Part shown: in pieces, positions 50,418 through 59,378 of the stretch | Layout of the letters: each line of letters opens with the position of its first letter | How positions within the stretch are numbered: the stretch's first letter is position 1 | Assembly (NCBI RefSeq): GCF_029962485.1 | Contig: NZ_CP073638.1 | Span: 124,001-188,000 of the forward strand | DNA: 64,000 bases | Source of the DNA: Burkholderia cepacia | GTDB lineage: Bacteria > Pseudomonadota > Gammaproteobacteria > Burkholderiales > Burkholderiaceae | Reading direction: 5' to 3' | Position numbers and translations under genes: made by a program | The notes under the pieces: generated by a model | Database searches by the model: none | What the model saw: the letters and a program-made list of their open reading frames with translations, nothing else | Told to the model about the DNA's origin: nothing

Positions 50418-51935
50418 ATGGGTGAAGGCAGGATTACGCAGGTTGAATCGTTTGGTTTCGAGCGCATTCCCGATGCATCGCGCTACGCGCGGCCGATCGA
50501 TCTGTTCCGGTTGCTGTTCGGCGGCTGCAATACGTTTTCCACATCGGTGCTCGGCAGCTTTCCCGTGCTGGTCGGGCTGTCGTTCAAGGCGGGCGTCTGC
50601 GCGATCGTGCTCGGCGTGCTCGCCGGCACGTGCATTCTCGCGCCGATGAGCCTGTTCGGCCCGCGCAACGGGACGAGCGACCCCGTCTCGTCCGGCGCGC
50701 ATTTCGGCATCCACGGCCGGATCGTCGGCTCGTTTCTCGCGCTGCTCACGTCGATCGCGTTCTTCTCGCTCGCCGTGTGGAGTTCCGGCGATGCGCTCGT
50801 CGGCGGCGCGCACAACATGGTCGGCGTGCCCGTCAACGGCTTCACGCTCGGCGCAGCCTACATGGTATTCGCGGTGCTCGTGCTGATCGTCTGCATCTAC
50901 GGCTTCCGCTTCATGCTGTGGGTCAACAAGATCGCAGTGTGGGCCGCGAGCGTGCTCTTTGTCGCGGGCCTGTTCGCATTCGCCGGCCCGTTCGACATGA
51001 ATTACGCGGGCACGCTGCAACTGGGCAGCGCGGGCTTCTGGGCCGCGTTCGTCGGCGCCGTGCTGGTTGCGTTGAGCAACCCGGTGTCGTTCGCATCGAC
51101 GCTCGGCGACTGGGCGCGCTACATTCCGCAGCACACGCCGAAGCACCGCGTGATGGGCGCCGTGTTCGCCGCGCAGGTCGCGACGTTCGTGCCGTTTTTC
51201 TTCGGCCTTGCGACCGCGACGATCATTGCGTCGAAGGCGCCCGCGTTCATCGCATCGAACGACTACGTCGGCGGGCTGCTCGCGATTTCGCCGCGCTGGT
51301 TCCTGCTGCCGATGTGCCTGATCGCGATCATCGGCGGGATGTCGACCGGCACGACCGCGCTGTACGGTACCGGTCTCGACGTGTCGAGCATGTTCCCGCG
51401 CGTCCTGAACCGCGTGAGGGCGACGCTGCTGATCGGCACGATCGCGATCGCGTTCATCTTCGTCGGGCGCTTCTGGTTCAACCTCGTCGAAAGTGTTGCC
51501 ACGTTCTCGACGCTGATCGATACGTTCAGCTGCCCGTGGATGGCGATCATGGTGATCGGCTACGTGACGCGCCGCGGCTACTATCTCGCCGACGACCTGC
51601 AGGTGTTCAACCGCGGGCTGCACGGCGGCCACTACTGGTTCACGCACGGCTGGAACGTGCGCGCGATGGGCGCATGGCTGCCGGCCGCGTTCATCGGGCT
51701 CGCGTTCGTGAACCTGCCGGGCCAGTTCATCGGGCCGCTCGGCCACCTCGCGGGCGGGCTCGACCTGAGCGTGCCGGTGTCGCTGGTGGTGGGCGGGATG
51801 CTGTACTTCGCGCTGCTGAACTTGTATCCGGAGCCGGACGGCGTGTACGGGCCGCACGGGCGCCGCTTCGTGCGCGGCGGCAAGCAGGGCGCGCGCGGTG
51901 TCGGTGCGCCGGCGATCCAGCCGAAGGGGTATTGA
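50418..51935 (+). CDS. NCS1-family nucleobase/cation symporter
   Basis: 505 residues, ~12 transmembrane helices. NCS1 permeases import cytosine, purines, hydantoins or related rings with H+ or Na+. Family features: the N-terminal RYARPIDLFRLLFGGCNTFSTSVLGSFPVLVGLSF, GPRNGTSDPVSSGAHFGIHGR, and the mid-protein LSNPVSFASTLGDWARYIP. GAGGAGTTGGAG precedes the ATG. No purine or pyrimidine catabolic gene is adjacent, so the substrate stays open. Confidence 0.87.
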   Translation: MGEGRITQVESFGFERIPDASRYARPIDLFRLLFGGCNTFSTSVLGSFPVLVGLSFKAGVCAIVLGVLAGTCILAPMSLFGPRNGTSDPVSSGAHFGIHGRIVGSFLALLTSIAFFSLAVWSSGDALVGGAHNMVGVPVNGFTLGAAYMVFAVLVLIVCIYGFRFMLWVNKIAVWAASVLFVAGLFAFAGPFDMNYAGTLQLGSAGFWAAFVGAVLVALSNPVSFASTLGDWARYIPQHTPKHRVMGAVFAAQVATFVPFFFGLATATIIASKAPAFIASNDYVGGLLAISPRWFLLPMCLIAIIGGMSTGTTALYGTGLDVSSMFPRVLNRVRATLLIGTIAIAFIFVGRFWFNLVESVATFSTLIDTFSCPWMAIMVIGYVTRRGYYLADDLQVFNRGLHGGHYWFTHGWNVRAMGAWLPAAFIGLAFVNLPGQFIGPLGHLAGGLDLSVPVSLVVGGMLYFALLNLYPEPDGVYGPHGRRFVRGGKQGARGVGAPAIQPKGY

Positions 51936-51964
51936 GCGGCGCGTGGCCATTTTTCCCGCGTCCC

Positions 51965-52015
51965 GAAACGACAACGCCGCCGTGCGGGTCAAGCCGCCGG
52001 CGGCGTTGTCGTTTC
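51965..52015. terminator. Strong bidirectional terminator between convergent genes
   Basis: A perfect 18-bp stem (51965-51982/51998-52015) with a 15-nt loop, centred between the NCS1 stop (51935) and the SDR stop (52038). Each 3' side carries a GTTTC tail; the A/T-containing stem ends suit termination in both directions. Confidence 0.85.
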
Positions 52016-52037
52016 CGTTTCCGGCCGACGCGGTCGA

Positions 52038-52793
52038 TCAGTGGAACGTGCTGCCCGCGAGCATCCCACCGTCGACGATGAATTCCGACCCCGTGCAATA
52101 CGCGGATTCGTCGGATGCCAGGAACAGCACGAGGCTGGCCACTTCGTCGGGTTTGCCGATGCGTGCGATCGGCAGGCCGCTGTAGATCGACGACGGATCG
52201 AAATCCGCGAACTCGGGCGGGCGCGCCATCACCGTATCGATGCCGCCCGGATGCACCGAGTTCACGCGAATGCCGTAGCGGCCGAATTCGAGCGCGGCGG
52301 CCTTCGTCATCCCGCGCACGGCGAACTTGCTCGACACGTACGCACTGCCGCCCGCGACGCCTTCCATCCCGGCCGTCGACGACACGTTGACGATCGAGCC
52401 GCCGCCGGCTTCCTTCAGCGCGGCAACCGCCGATTTCATGCCGAGCCAGCAGCCGACCTGGTTCACGTCGATCACCTTGCGATAGTCGTCGAGCGAACAC
52501 GATTCGATCGGCACGAGCTTCAGGATCGCTGCGTTGTTCACGAGGACGTCGAGCCGGCCGAACTGCGCGAGCGTTGCCTGAACGGCAGCCTGCCAGTCGG
52601 CTTCGCTGGTGACGTCGAGATGCTGGAATCGCGCGGCGTCGCCGAGTTCGGCCGCGACGCGCCGGCCGGCGTCGTCCAGCACGTCGGCGATCACCACGCG
52701 TGCGCCTTCGGCGACGAACCGGCGTGCTTCCGCTTCGCCCTGGCCGCGGGCACCGCCCGTGATCAGCGCCACCTTGCCTTCGAGTCGTTTCAT
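52038..52793 (-). CDS. Short-chain dehydrogenase/reductase (glucose-1-dehydrogenase-like)
   Basis: 251 residues, classical SDR. Cofactor site TGGARGQGEAEARRF at ~12-26; the acidic residue in VIADVLDD after beta-2 suggests NAD(H). Then NNAA near 86, SSTAGMEGVAGGSAYVSSK with the catalytic Ser and Tyr-X3-Lys, and HPGGIDTVMARP. The C-terminal CTGSEFIVDGGMLAGSTFH resembles hydroxysteroid/cyclohexanol-type dehydrogenases. Downstream of the VOC gene by 41 bp on the same strand, presumably one operon. Confidence 0.86.
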   Translation of the reverse strand: MKRLEGKVALITGGARGQGEAEARRFVAEGARVVIADVLDDAGRRVAAELGDAARFQHLDVTSEADWQAAVQATLAQFGRLDVLVNNAAILKLVPIESCSLDDYRKVIDVNQVGCWLGMKSAVAALKEAGGGSIVNVSSTAGMEGVAGGSAYVSSKFAVRGMTKAAALEFGRYGIRVNSVHPGGIDTVMARPPEFADFDPSSIYSGLPIARIGKPDEVASLVLFLASDESAYCTGSEFIVDGGMLAGSTFH

Positions 52794-52834
52794 CCTGCTT
52801 GCTCCTGTGAGTGAGGGGGGACGCGCGGGCCTGC

Positions 52835-53371
52835 TTACGCGGAGGCGGCCGCGGCGTCGATGATGCGAACCGGATCGGTGCCGTCCCAGGTGTGTGCTTC
52901 GGCGATGCCGTGCACGATCATGTCGCGCATGCCCGCACCTTCGATCACTTCGACGCGCGCGCCGGGATCGTCGGCGTCGTCGAGATACGCGACGCGCGTG
53001 GCCGGGTTGCTCGCTTCGAACACGACGCGCAGGCCGCGCGCGGTGAGTTGCGCGACCGCCGCATCGAGATCGTCGACGATCCACGCGACGTGGTGCAGGC
53101 CGGCGAGCGGCTGCCCGTGCGCGTCGCGGTACGGCGACGGCGTGTCGTTCGTGACGTGGATCAGTTCGATCTGCAGATCGCCGCGATACGCGATGCCGAC
53201 GTCCATCGTGACCGTCACCGGTTCGCCGAGATACCGGCCGTCGAGGCGGACGTTGCGGAATACGGTCCACGGGCCGATGTCGTGGCGGGCACGCCAGCGC
53301 GCGATGCTGCGTTCGAGGTCGGCGACCACATAGCCGATCTGTTCGATGGGGCCGAGGACTGGGTCGTTCAT
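52835..53371 (-). CDS. VOC (glyoxalase/bleomycin-resistance) superfamily protein
   Basis: 178 residues. Two beta-alpha-beta-beta-beta modules are visible: GPIEQIGYVVADLERSIARW...GIGPWTVFRN and LAGLHHVAWIVDDLDAAVAQLTARGLRVVFEA. IELIHVTND and HVAWIV contribute likely metal ligands (His/Glu). Such proteins act as epimerases, lyases or dioxygenases in small catabolic operons; the reaction is not determinable here. GGAG lies 6 bases before the ATG. Paired with the SDR gene. Confidence 0.82.
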   Translation of the reverse strand: MNDPVLGPIEQIGYVVADLERSIARWRARHDIGPWTVFRNVRLDGRYLGEPVTVTMDVGIAYRGDLQIELIHVTNDTPSPYRDAHGQPLAGLHHVAWIVDDLDAAVAQLTARGLRVVFEASNPATRVAYLDDADDPGARVEVIEGAGMRDMIVHGIAEAHTWDGTDPVRIIDAAAASA

Positions 53372-53599
53372 GTCGTCTCCGTGGCGGACGCACGTGTGCG
53401 TGCCGCGCGATGAATGACGGTCATGATCGCAACAAAGCGCGCGCTTCGTGCCATCCGAATGGACTAGCCGCGACGTGCGTCTACCGCGCGATGAGTCGCG
53501 GAGGATGGGCGAAGCGCATCGGGAGCACGGTGTCGTCGAGACGCCGGCTCACGTGGAGACGGGCGAGGAGCGGAGCGGGCCGGTGCGCGCGGCCGCGCG

Positions 53600-54493
53600 T
53601 CACTGCGCCGTGAGCACTTCGCGCACGCAGTCGACGAATTGCGCGGCGGCCGGCGTCAGCGAACTGCCGCGGCGCTGGATCGCGCACATCTGCAGCACGG
53701 GCATCGGGTCGTCGAGTTCGACGCGCCGGATGCCCATCCGCTTGAACACCTCGTTCGCGAGCGGTTCGACGAAGAAGGCGACGTGATCCATCTGTGCGAC
53801 CAGCGCGAGCGCGGTCGAGATCGAATCGCCGTGCACGACGCGCGCCGGCACCGGCAACCCGAACGAGCCGAACAGCCGTTTGGTGGCAGACATCGGATCG
53901 TTGCCGTCGCCGGGCAGCGCCCATTCGGAATCGAGGAAATCGCGCACCCTGCGCCGGTTGCGCAACGGGTGCTTGTCGCGCACACCGAGCACGAGCCGCA
54001 CGGGCGCGAGCGGTTCGCTGACGAAATCGTCGGTGAGCGCCTCCGGATCGACATGCATGATCGCAAAGTCGGTCTGCGCGTCGCGCAGCCGCGCGAGCGT
54101 GCCGGGCGGGCCCGATTCGGTCACGTGCACCGTCACGCCGGGGCGTCGCTCGCGCAGCAGCCGGTAAGCCGGCACGAATACGGTCTGTGCGAACGACGTG
54201 GTGACCGCGATACGGATGTGCCCCAGGTTGCCGTCGCGCAACTGCACGATCTCGTCGCGGGCGCGTTGCATGTCGTCGAGCAGCAGGCGCGCACGCGGCA
54301 ACAGCGCGGCGCCGTATTCGGTGAGCACGATGCCCTTGACGCTGCGCTCGACGAGCGGGGCGCCGATCTCGCGTTCCAGCTCGCGGATGATCTTCGTGAC
54401 GGCGGGCGCCGACACGCCGAGCTGGCGCGCCGCGCCGCGGATGCTCATCTGCGTGGCCACGGCCACGAACGCGTGCAACTGGTTCGGCTTCAC
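53600..54493 (-). CDS. LysR-family transcriptional regulator
   Basis: 297 residues. Winged helix at ~1-65: PNQLHAFVAVATQMSIRGAARQLGVSAPAVTKIIRELEREIGAPLVER; co-inducer domain with IRIAVTTSFAQTVFVPAYRLL. The start is GTG at 54493 with GGAG 8 bases upstream; an ATG further out would add ~40 residues not seen in LysR proteins. It diverges from the MHS transporter-peptidase-porin genes, which it probably controls, and lies upstream of the VOC/SDR pair on the same strand. Confidence 0.87.
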   Translation of the reverse strand: MKPNQLHAFVAVATQMSIRGAARQLGVSAPAVTKIIRELEREIGAPLVERSVKGIVLTEYGAALLPRARLLLDDMQRARDEIVQLRDGNLGHIRIAVTTSFAQTVFVPAYRLLRERRPGVTVHVTESGPPGTLARLRDAQTDFAIMHVDPEALTDDFVSEPLAPVRLVLGVRDKHPLRNRRRVRDFLDSEWALPGDGNDPMSATKRLFGSFGLPVPARVVHGDSISTALALVAQMDHVAFFVEPLANEVFKRMGIRRVELDDPMPVLQMCAIQRRGSSLTPAAAQFVDCVREVLTAQ

Positions 54494-54624
54494 GGGGCGC
54501 TCCGGGGTGTAAACCAAATGGCAACGAGTGTAATGGATTGTTGTCTTTTCGGGTAACACGCAGCCGCCTAGAATGCGGTCGCATATAACCAGTGCGAAAC
54601 CGCACGAAGAAGGAGACACCCGTC

Positions 54625-55956
54625 ATGGCACCCCAACCGCAAACCGGCGCCGGCACACGCCGGACCATTCTCGCGACGACCCTCGGCAACGCGCTCGAAT
54701 ACTTCGATTTCACGGTCTACGGCTTTCTCGCGTTCATTATCGGCAAGCTGTTCTTCCCGTCGTTCGACTCGGCCGGCCAGTTGCTGCTGGCGGTCGGCAC
54801 ATTCGGGGCCGGATTCGTGATGCGGCCGCTCGGCGGCGTCGTGATCGGCGCCTATGCCGACCGCGCGGGGCGCAAGCCGGCGATGGTGCTCACCATCTTC
54901 CTGATGGCATTCGGCTGCGGGATGATCGCCGTGATGCCGACCTATGCGCAGATCGGCGTGGCCGCGCCGATTCTGATCGTGGTCGCACGGTCGATCCAGG
55001 GCTTTTCGGCCGGCGGCGAATTCGGTGCGTCGACGACGCTGCTCGTCGAGCATGCGCAGCCGCGCTCACGCGGCTACATGGCGAGCTGGCAGTTCGCGAG
55101 CCAGGGGCTCGGCGTGCTGATGGCCGCGCTGACGGTCGCGATCCTGTCGTTCACGCTGACGCCCGACGCGCTCGAACGCTGGGGCTGGCGCGTGCCGTTC
55201 GCGCTCGGGGTGCTGATCGCGCCGGTGGGTGCGTACATCCGCCGCCGGCTCGAGGAAACGCACGCGGGCGAGACCGTTCAGCACGCGCCGGCCGGCATGC
55301 GGCGCAGCGGCCGCGTCGCGACGTTGTTCCGCGAGCATGGGCGCGCGGTGATCGTCGCGATCATGATCACGATGGGCGCCACTGGCGCGTCGTATGTCGT
55401 CAGCTTCTACATGCCGACCTTTGCCATCCGCGAACTCGGGATGAGCCCGACCGTGGCGCTGTCGGCCGCTGCGCTGACGGGGGTGCTGGTGTTCGGATGC
55501 GCGCCGGTCGTCGGCCGCTGGTCGGATCGCGTCGGCCGCAAGCCGCTGATCGTCGCGGGCCGGATCGTCCTCGTGCTGCTGATCTATCCGGCGTTCGCGT
55601 GGCTGAAGGCATCGCCGACCCCCGCCGTGCTGTTCACGGTGGTCGGGTTGCTGACGGTCGTGCTCACGATCCAGGCCGTGCCGAGCATCACGATCCTGCC
55701 GGAGATGTTTCCCGAGTCGGTGCGCGCAACGGGCATGTCGCTCGTGTACGGCATCGGCGTCGCGATCTTCGGCGGCTTCGCGCCGTTCATCAGCACGTGG
55801 CTCGTCAACGTGAGCGGCAACAAGGTTGCGCCGGCCTGGTACCTGATCGTGGTCGCGCTCGTGTCGATGGCCGGACTGCCGTACCTGCGCGACCGCACCG
55901 GCGAAACGATCGACGCTCCCGCCGTTTCCGGCATTCCCTCCTACTCGAAGGCCTGA
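54625..55956 (+). CDS. MFS transporter, metabolite:H+ symporter (MHS) family
   Basis: 443 residues, 12 predicted helices. MHS signature near the N-terminus: TTLGNALEYFDFTVYGFLAFIIGKLFFPS. Then GAYADRAGRKPAMVLTIFLMAFG (loop 2-3 motif), QGFSAGGEFGASTTLLVEHA and WGWRVPFALGVLIAPVGAYIRRRLEET. Relatives carry citrate, dicarboxylates, shikimate or betaines. AAGGAG precedes the ATG at 54625. It is followed after 7 bp by a zinc peptidase, so the cargo may be the product or substrate of that hydrolase. Confidence 0.88.
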   Translation: MAPQPQTGAGTRRTILATTLGNALEYFDFTVYGFLAFIIGKLFFPSFDSAGQLLLAVGTFGAGFVMRPLGGVVIGAYADRAGRKPAMVLTIFLMAFGCGMIAVMPTYAQIGVAAPILIVVARSIQGFSAGGEFGASTTLLVEHAQPRSRGYMASWQFASQGLGVLMAALTVAILSFTLTPDALERWGWRVPFALGVLIAPVGAYIRRRLEETHAGETVQHAPAGMRRSGRVATLFREHGRAVIVAIMITMGATGASYVVSFYMPTFAIRELGMSPTVALSAAALTGVLVFGCAPVVGRWSDRVGRKPLIVAGRIVLVLLIYPAFAWLKASPTPAVLFTVVGLLTVVLTIQAVPSITILPEMFPESVRATGMSLVYGIGVAIFGGFAPFISTWLVNVSGNKVAPAWYLIVVALVSMAGLPYLRDRTGETIDAPAVSGIPSYSKA

Positions 55957-55963
55957 CCGCACC

Positions 55964-57061
55964 ATGGAACCTACCGCTGTTACCCGACATTTTTCCGGCA
56001 CCTATGCCGAAGCCCGCCAGAAGTTTCTCGACGCCGCCGCGCACCGGCGCGCGACGCTGGAGTCGTTCGTGCTGCCTGACCTGCGCGGCGCGCTCGGCGA
56101 AACGCTGGCGATCGACGTGGCCGGCCTCGGTGTCGCCGATGCCGAGCGGCTGCTGATCGTCAGTTCGGGCACGCACGGGCCCGAAGGCTTCTGCGGATCG
56201 GGCTGCCAGATCGCGATGCTGTTCGACGACGACCTGATCGCGCGGCTTGCACGCGCCGGTATCGGACTGCTGCTGATCCATGCGGTCAATCCGTACGGTT
56301 TCTCGTACCTGCAGCGCACCAACCAGGACAACGTCGACCTGAACCGCAACCACATCGATTTCAGTGCAGCGCTGCCGGCCAACGACGCGTATCCGGAGAT
56401 CGATCGCCTCGTGCTCACGGAAAGCTGGCCGCCGTCGCCTGACGACGAGCAGGCGCTGGCCGAGTACATCGCGCGACACGGCAAGCTCGCGTATCAGGGT
56501 GCGTTGAGCGGCGGTCAGTACGCGACCCCCGACGGGATGTTCTTCGGCGGGCGCGAGCCGACCTGGAACAACCGCACGATGCGCACGATCCTGCGCGAGC
56601 GCGCGGCGCATGCGAAAACGATCGCATGGATCGACGTGCATACGGGCCTCGGGCCGCGCGGTCACGGCGAGAAGATCTACGCGGGCCGCAACGTCGCCGC
56701 CGAACTCGCGCGCGCCCGCGCGTGGTGGGGCGCCGACATCGTCGCACCGTTCGCGGGCGAATCCGAGTCGCCGGGCGTGTCGGGGCCCATCGCGTCGATC
56801 GCGCACGACGAGTGCCCGCGCGCGGATGCCGCGCTGATGGCACTCGAATTCGGCACGGTGCCATTCGACGACATGATCAACCGGCTGCGTGCGTCGCACT
56901 GGCTGATCCGGCATCCCGATGCGCCGGCCGAATTGCGCCGCGACATTCTCCAGCGAATCCGCGACGCGTTCTACGGCGACGACGACGTCTGGAAGGGCGC
57001 GATCTGGGGGCAGACGCGTGCCGCGCTGCTGCAGGCACTGATGGGGCTGGCCGCCGCGTAA
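55964..57061 (+). CDS. M14-like metallopeptidase, DUF2817 family
   Basis: 365 residues, no signal peptide, so cytoplasmic. Carboxypeptidase-type zinc site: His71 and Glu74 in GTHGPEG, His226 in WIDVHTGLG. Glu295 in ALEFGTVP is the likely catalytic base. QDNVDLNRN is the substrate-carboxylate motif. DUF2817 proteins are thought to hydrolyse small peptide-like or acyl-amino-acid substrates, but the family is poorly characterised. Placed between an MHS importer and a porin, which suggests an imported amide-type compound cleaved inside the cell. Confidence 0.85.
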   Translation: MEPTAVTRHFSGTYAEARQKFLDAAAHRRATLESFVLPDLRGALGETLAIDVAGLGVADAERLLIVSSGTHGPEGFCGSGCQIAMLFDDDLIARLARAGIGLLLIHAVNPYGFSYLQRTNQDNVDLNRNHIDFSAALPANDAYPEIDRLVLTESWPPSPDDEQALAEYIARHGKLAYQGALSGGQYATPDGMFFGGREPTWNNRTMRTILRERAAHAKTIAWIDVHTGLGPRGHGEKIYAGRNVAAELARARAWWGADIVAPFAGESESPGVSGPIASIAHDECPRADAALMALEFGTVPFDDMINRLRASHWLIRHPDAPAELRRDILQRIRDAFYGDDDVWKGAIWGQTRAALLQALMGLAAA

Positions 57062-57072
57062 GGGCGGAAAGG

Positions 57073-57092
57073 CAGGCGGCGCGCGCCGCCTG
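57073..57092 (+). terminator. GC palindrome between peptidase and porin, followed by an AT palindrome
   Basis: A 20-bp perfect palindrome (57073-57092) lies 11 bp after the peptidase stop. AATAATATTATT (57102-57113) then sits just before the porin ribosome site AGGAG. The first could attenuate transcription; the second leaves an unstructured AU-rich leader suited to small-RNA control, as is common for porins. Confidence 0.5.
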
Positions 57093-57124
57093 TTCAAACA
57101 TAATAATATTATTCAGGAGATCTT

Positions 57125-58270
57125 ATGAAAATCAACGGCATCATCGCGGCAGCCGCGGCGGCATCCTTCGCTGTCGCCGCGCACGCGCAGAATTCGGTCA
57201 CGTTGTACGGAACCATCGACAACGGCGTGAACTACGTCAGCAACATGGGGGGCGGCAAGGCGATCCAGGCCGTGTCGGGCACGCTGTACGGAAACCGCCT
57301 CGGTTTTCGGGGCAGCGAGGATCTCGGCGGCGGGTTGAAGGCGATCTTCACGCTGGAGAACGGCTACGACGCGAACACGGGGCGGCTCGGGCAGGGCGGG
57401 CTGATGTTCGGCCGCCAGGCGTTCGTCGGCCTGACGGGCGCATTCGGTACCGTCACGCTCGGCCGCCAGTACGACGAATTGAGCGGCGAATATCTCGGCC
57501 TGCTGGCCGCCGGCTGCAATTTCACCGGCTATCTCGGCGCGCACGCGGCCGACGTCGACAACCTGAACAACACGGCGCGCATCAACAATGCGATCAAGTA
57601 CAAGACGCCGGACTTCAACGGTTTCTCGATGGCGGCGCTGTACGGTTTCGGCGGCGTGGCGGGCAGTTTCTCCGCGAACCGCGCGATCAGCGTCGGCGCG
57701 CGCTACGAGCGCAGGCCGCTGACACTCGACGCCGCGTACGAGACGGTCAACAACCCGGCCGTGACGCTGTGGGGGGCGAGCGCGAACCCGGCGCCGAACG
57801 CGGCGTTCTCCACTGCGCTGCCCACGCCGATCTGGGGCGGCTACCAGTCGGCATCGAAACTGCAGATCTATGGGGCCGGCGGCAGTTATGCGCTCGGCAA
57901 TGCGACGTTCCGCTTCGTGTACACCAACACGCGTTTCCAGAACATCGTGCAGACGCTCAATACGTCATACCGCGGCAAGGCGTCGTTCGACAACTACGAG
58001 GCCAACGTCACGTACCTCGTCACGCCGGCCGTGGCGCTCGGCGCCGCGTATACGTACACGGCGGCGCCCGATGCGAAGTATCAGCAGTTCAATGTCGGCG
58101 CGCAGTATTTCCTGTCGAAACGGACGACGCTCTACATGGTCGGCATCTACCAGCGTGCATCCGGGCTCGACTCGTACGGCCGGCAGGCTGTCGCCCAGAT
58201 CAACCAGACGACACCGTCGTCGACCGCCAATCAGTTGCTGGCGCGGATCGGCCTGCTCGTCAAGTTCTGA
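57125..58270 (+). CDS. General porin, outer membrane (Burkholderiales type)
   Basis: 381 residues. Signal peptide ~1-22 ending AHA, mature start QNSVTLYGTIDNGVNYVSN, the usual opening of OmpC-like porins of this order. RLGFRGSEDLGGGLKAIFTLENGYD, LMFGRQAFVGLTGAFGTVTLGRQYD and the C-terminal phenylalanine (IGLLVKF) needed for outer-membrane assembly are present. It should be a 16-stranded trimeric barrel. Its place behind the MHS transporter and peptidase suggests a dedicated uptake route. Confidence 0.92.
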   Translation: MKINGIIAAAAAASFAVAAHAQNSVTLYGTIDNGVNYVSNMGGGKAIQAVSGTLYGNRLGFRGSEDLGGGLKAIFTLENGYDANTGRLGQGGLMFGRQAFVGLTGAFGTVTLGRQYDELSGEYLGLLAAGCNFTGYLGAHAADVDNLNNTARINNAIKYKTPDFNGFSMAALYGFGGVAGSFSANRAISVGARYERRPLTLDAAYETVNNPAVTLWGASANPAPNAAFSTALPTPIWGGYQSASKLQIYGAGGSYALGNATFRFVYTNTRFQNIVQTLNTSYRGKASFDNYEANVTYLVTPAVALGAAYTYTAAPDAKYQQFNVGAQYFLSKRTTLYMVGIYQRASGLDSYGRQAVAQINQTTPSSTANQLLARIGLLVKF

Positions 58271-58289
58271 CGTCGAGCGCCGCGCCGCG

Positions 58290-59207
58290 TCACCGCGCGG
58301 TCGCCCCCTTGACCGTCAGCCGGCACACGGTCGCGAGCGCGAGCAGGTTCGGGTCGCGCTCGCGGCGGTGCAGGAAACTCAGGCCGATCGTCTGGCGGAT
58401 CGTGGGCCCCGCGAGCGGCACGAGCGCGATCTTGTGCGCGAACAGGTCGCGCACGCGGCCGGGCAGCAGCGAGCAGCCGACCCCGCCCGACACGAGGTTG
58501 ATCAGCGAGAAGATGTCGCCCACCCGCATCACGACGTTCGGCGTGACGCCGGCCGTGCGGAACGCCTCTGTAAAGCCGTGATGCGTCGCGAAACCTTCGC
58601 CGAGCGACACGAACGGCTCGTCACCGCAGGCATGAAGATCGATCGCGTCGCGTTGCGCATACGGCGAATCGATCGGCACGGCAAAGAACATCTCGTCCTC
58701 GAACAGCGCGATCGATTCGATTTCTGCGTCCGGTTCGGGCAGCGCCATCAGCGTCGCGTCGATCGCGCCCTGCCTGAGCTTGTCGAGCAGGTCGGCGTTC
58801 GAGCCGAGCACGAGTTCGGCCTGCAACTCGGGGCGGCGCTCCTTCAACGCGATCACGACCTCGGGCACGGTGCGGATCGTCAGCGAATACAGCGAGCCGA
58901 TCTTCAACTGGCCCGCGCCGTAGCCGGCTGCCTCGCGCGTCGAACGGATGCCGTCGGTCATCGTCTTGAGCACTTCGCCGGCGACTTCGGCGAGCACCTG
59001 CGCGGCCTCGGTCGGAATCAGGTTCCGCCCCTCGTGGCGGAACAGCGCGCAGTGCATCCCTTCCTCGAGCGTATGGAGCGCGCGGTGCACGCTGACGGTG
59101 CTGATGCCCAGCGCCTCGGCCGTCTTCGCGAGGCTGCCGGCTTCCATGAAGGCGAGCAGCACCTCGAGCTTGCGGAACGTGATCTCTTCGTTGATGCGGT
59201 TGCGCAT
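58290..59207 (-). CDS. LysR-family regulator, MdcR-like
   Basis: 305 residues. N-terminal NEEITFRKLEVLLAFMEAGSLAKTAEALGISTVSVHRALHTLEEGMHCALFRHEGRNLIPT. GQLKIGSLYSLTIRTVPEVV, GSNADLLDKLRQGAIDA and SLGEGFATHHGF strongly recall MdcR, the regulator of malonate decarboxylase genes. The HTH VSVHRALHTLEEG is characteristic of that branch. No mdc genes lie here; the divergent neighbour is an MHS transporter. Start at 59207 chosen to match MdcR N-termini; the longer frame has no family support. Confidence 0.85.
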   Translation of the reverse strand: MRNRINEEITFRKLEVLLAFMEAGSLAKTAEALGISTVSVHRALHTLEEGMHCALFRHEGRNLIPTEAAQVLAEVAGEVLKTMTDGIRSTREAAGYGAGQLKIGSLYSLTIRTVPEVVIALKERRPELQAELVLGSNADLLDKLRQGAIDATLMALPEPDAEIESIALFEDEMFFAVPIDSPYAQRDAIDLHACGDEPFVSLGEGFATHHGFTEAFRTAGVTPNVVMRVGDIFSLINLVSGGVGCSLLPGRVRDLFAHKIALVPLAGPTIRQTIGLSFLHRRERDPNLLALATVCRLTVKGATAR

Positions 59208-59314
59208 GATGCGGACGACGGGAAGGGCGGCCGACGATTCTGCCGCAGAACCGGGACCGCAACAATGCGCGCAATACCGGGTGTTTCGCGCGGTGGAGTC
59301 CGTAGCGGAAACAT

Positions 59315-59329
59315 TTAGTCTCCGGCTAA
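59315..59329. promoter_or_regulatory. LysR-type site TTAG-N7-CTAA
   Basis: A 15-bp interrupted palindrome in the LysR format. Its centre (59322) lies about 63 bp before the predicted transcription start, the normal position for a LysR recognition site. Confidence 0.55.
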
Positions 59330-59349
59330 TCATCTGCCGCGGGCGTTAA

Positions 59350-59378
59350 TTGATGCGGATTTTCGGCGTCCCTATGAT
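59350..59378 (+). promoter_or_regulatory. Promoter of the MHS transporter gene
   Basis: TTGATG (59350-59355) and TATGAT (59373-59378) with an optimal 17-bp spacer, oriented toward the transporter; expected start near 59385. Confidence 0.55.
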
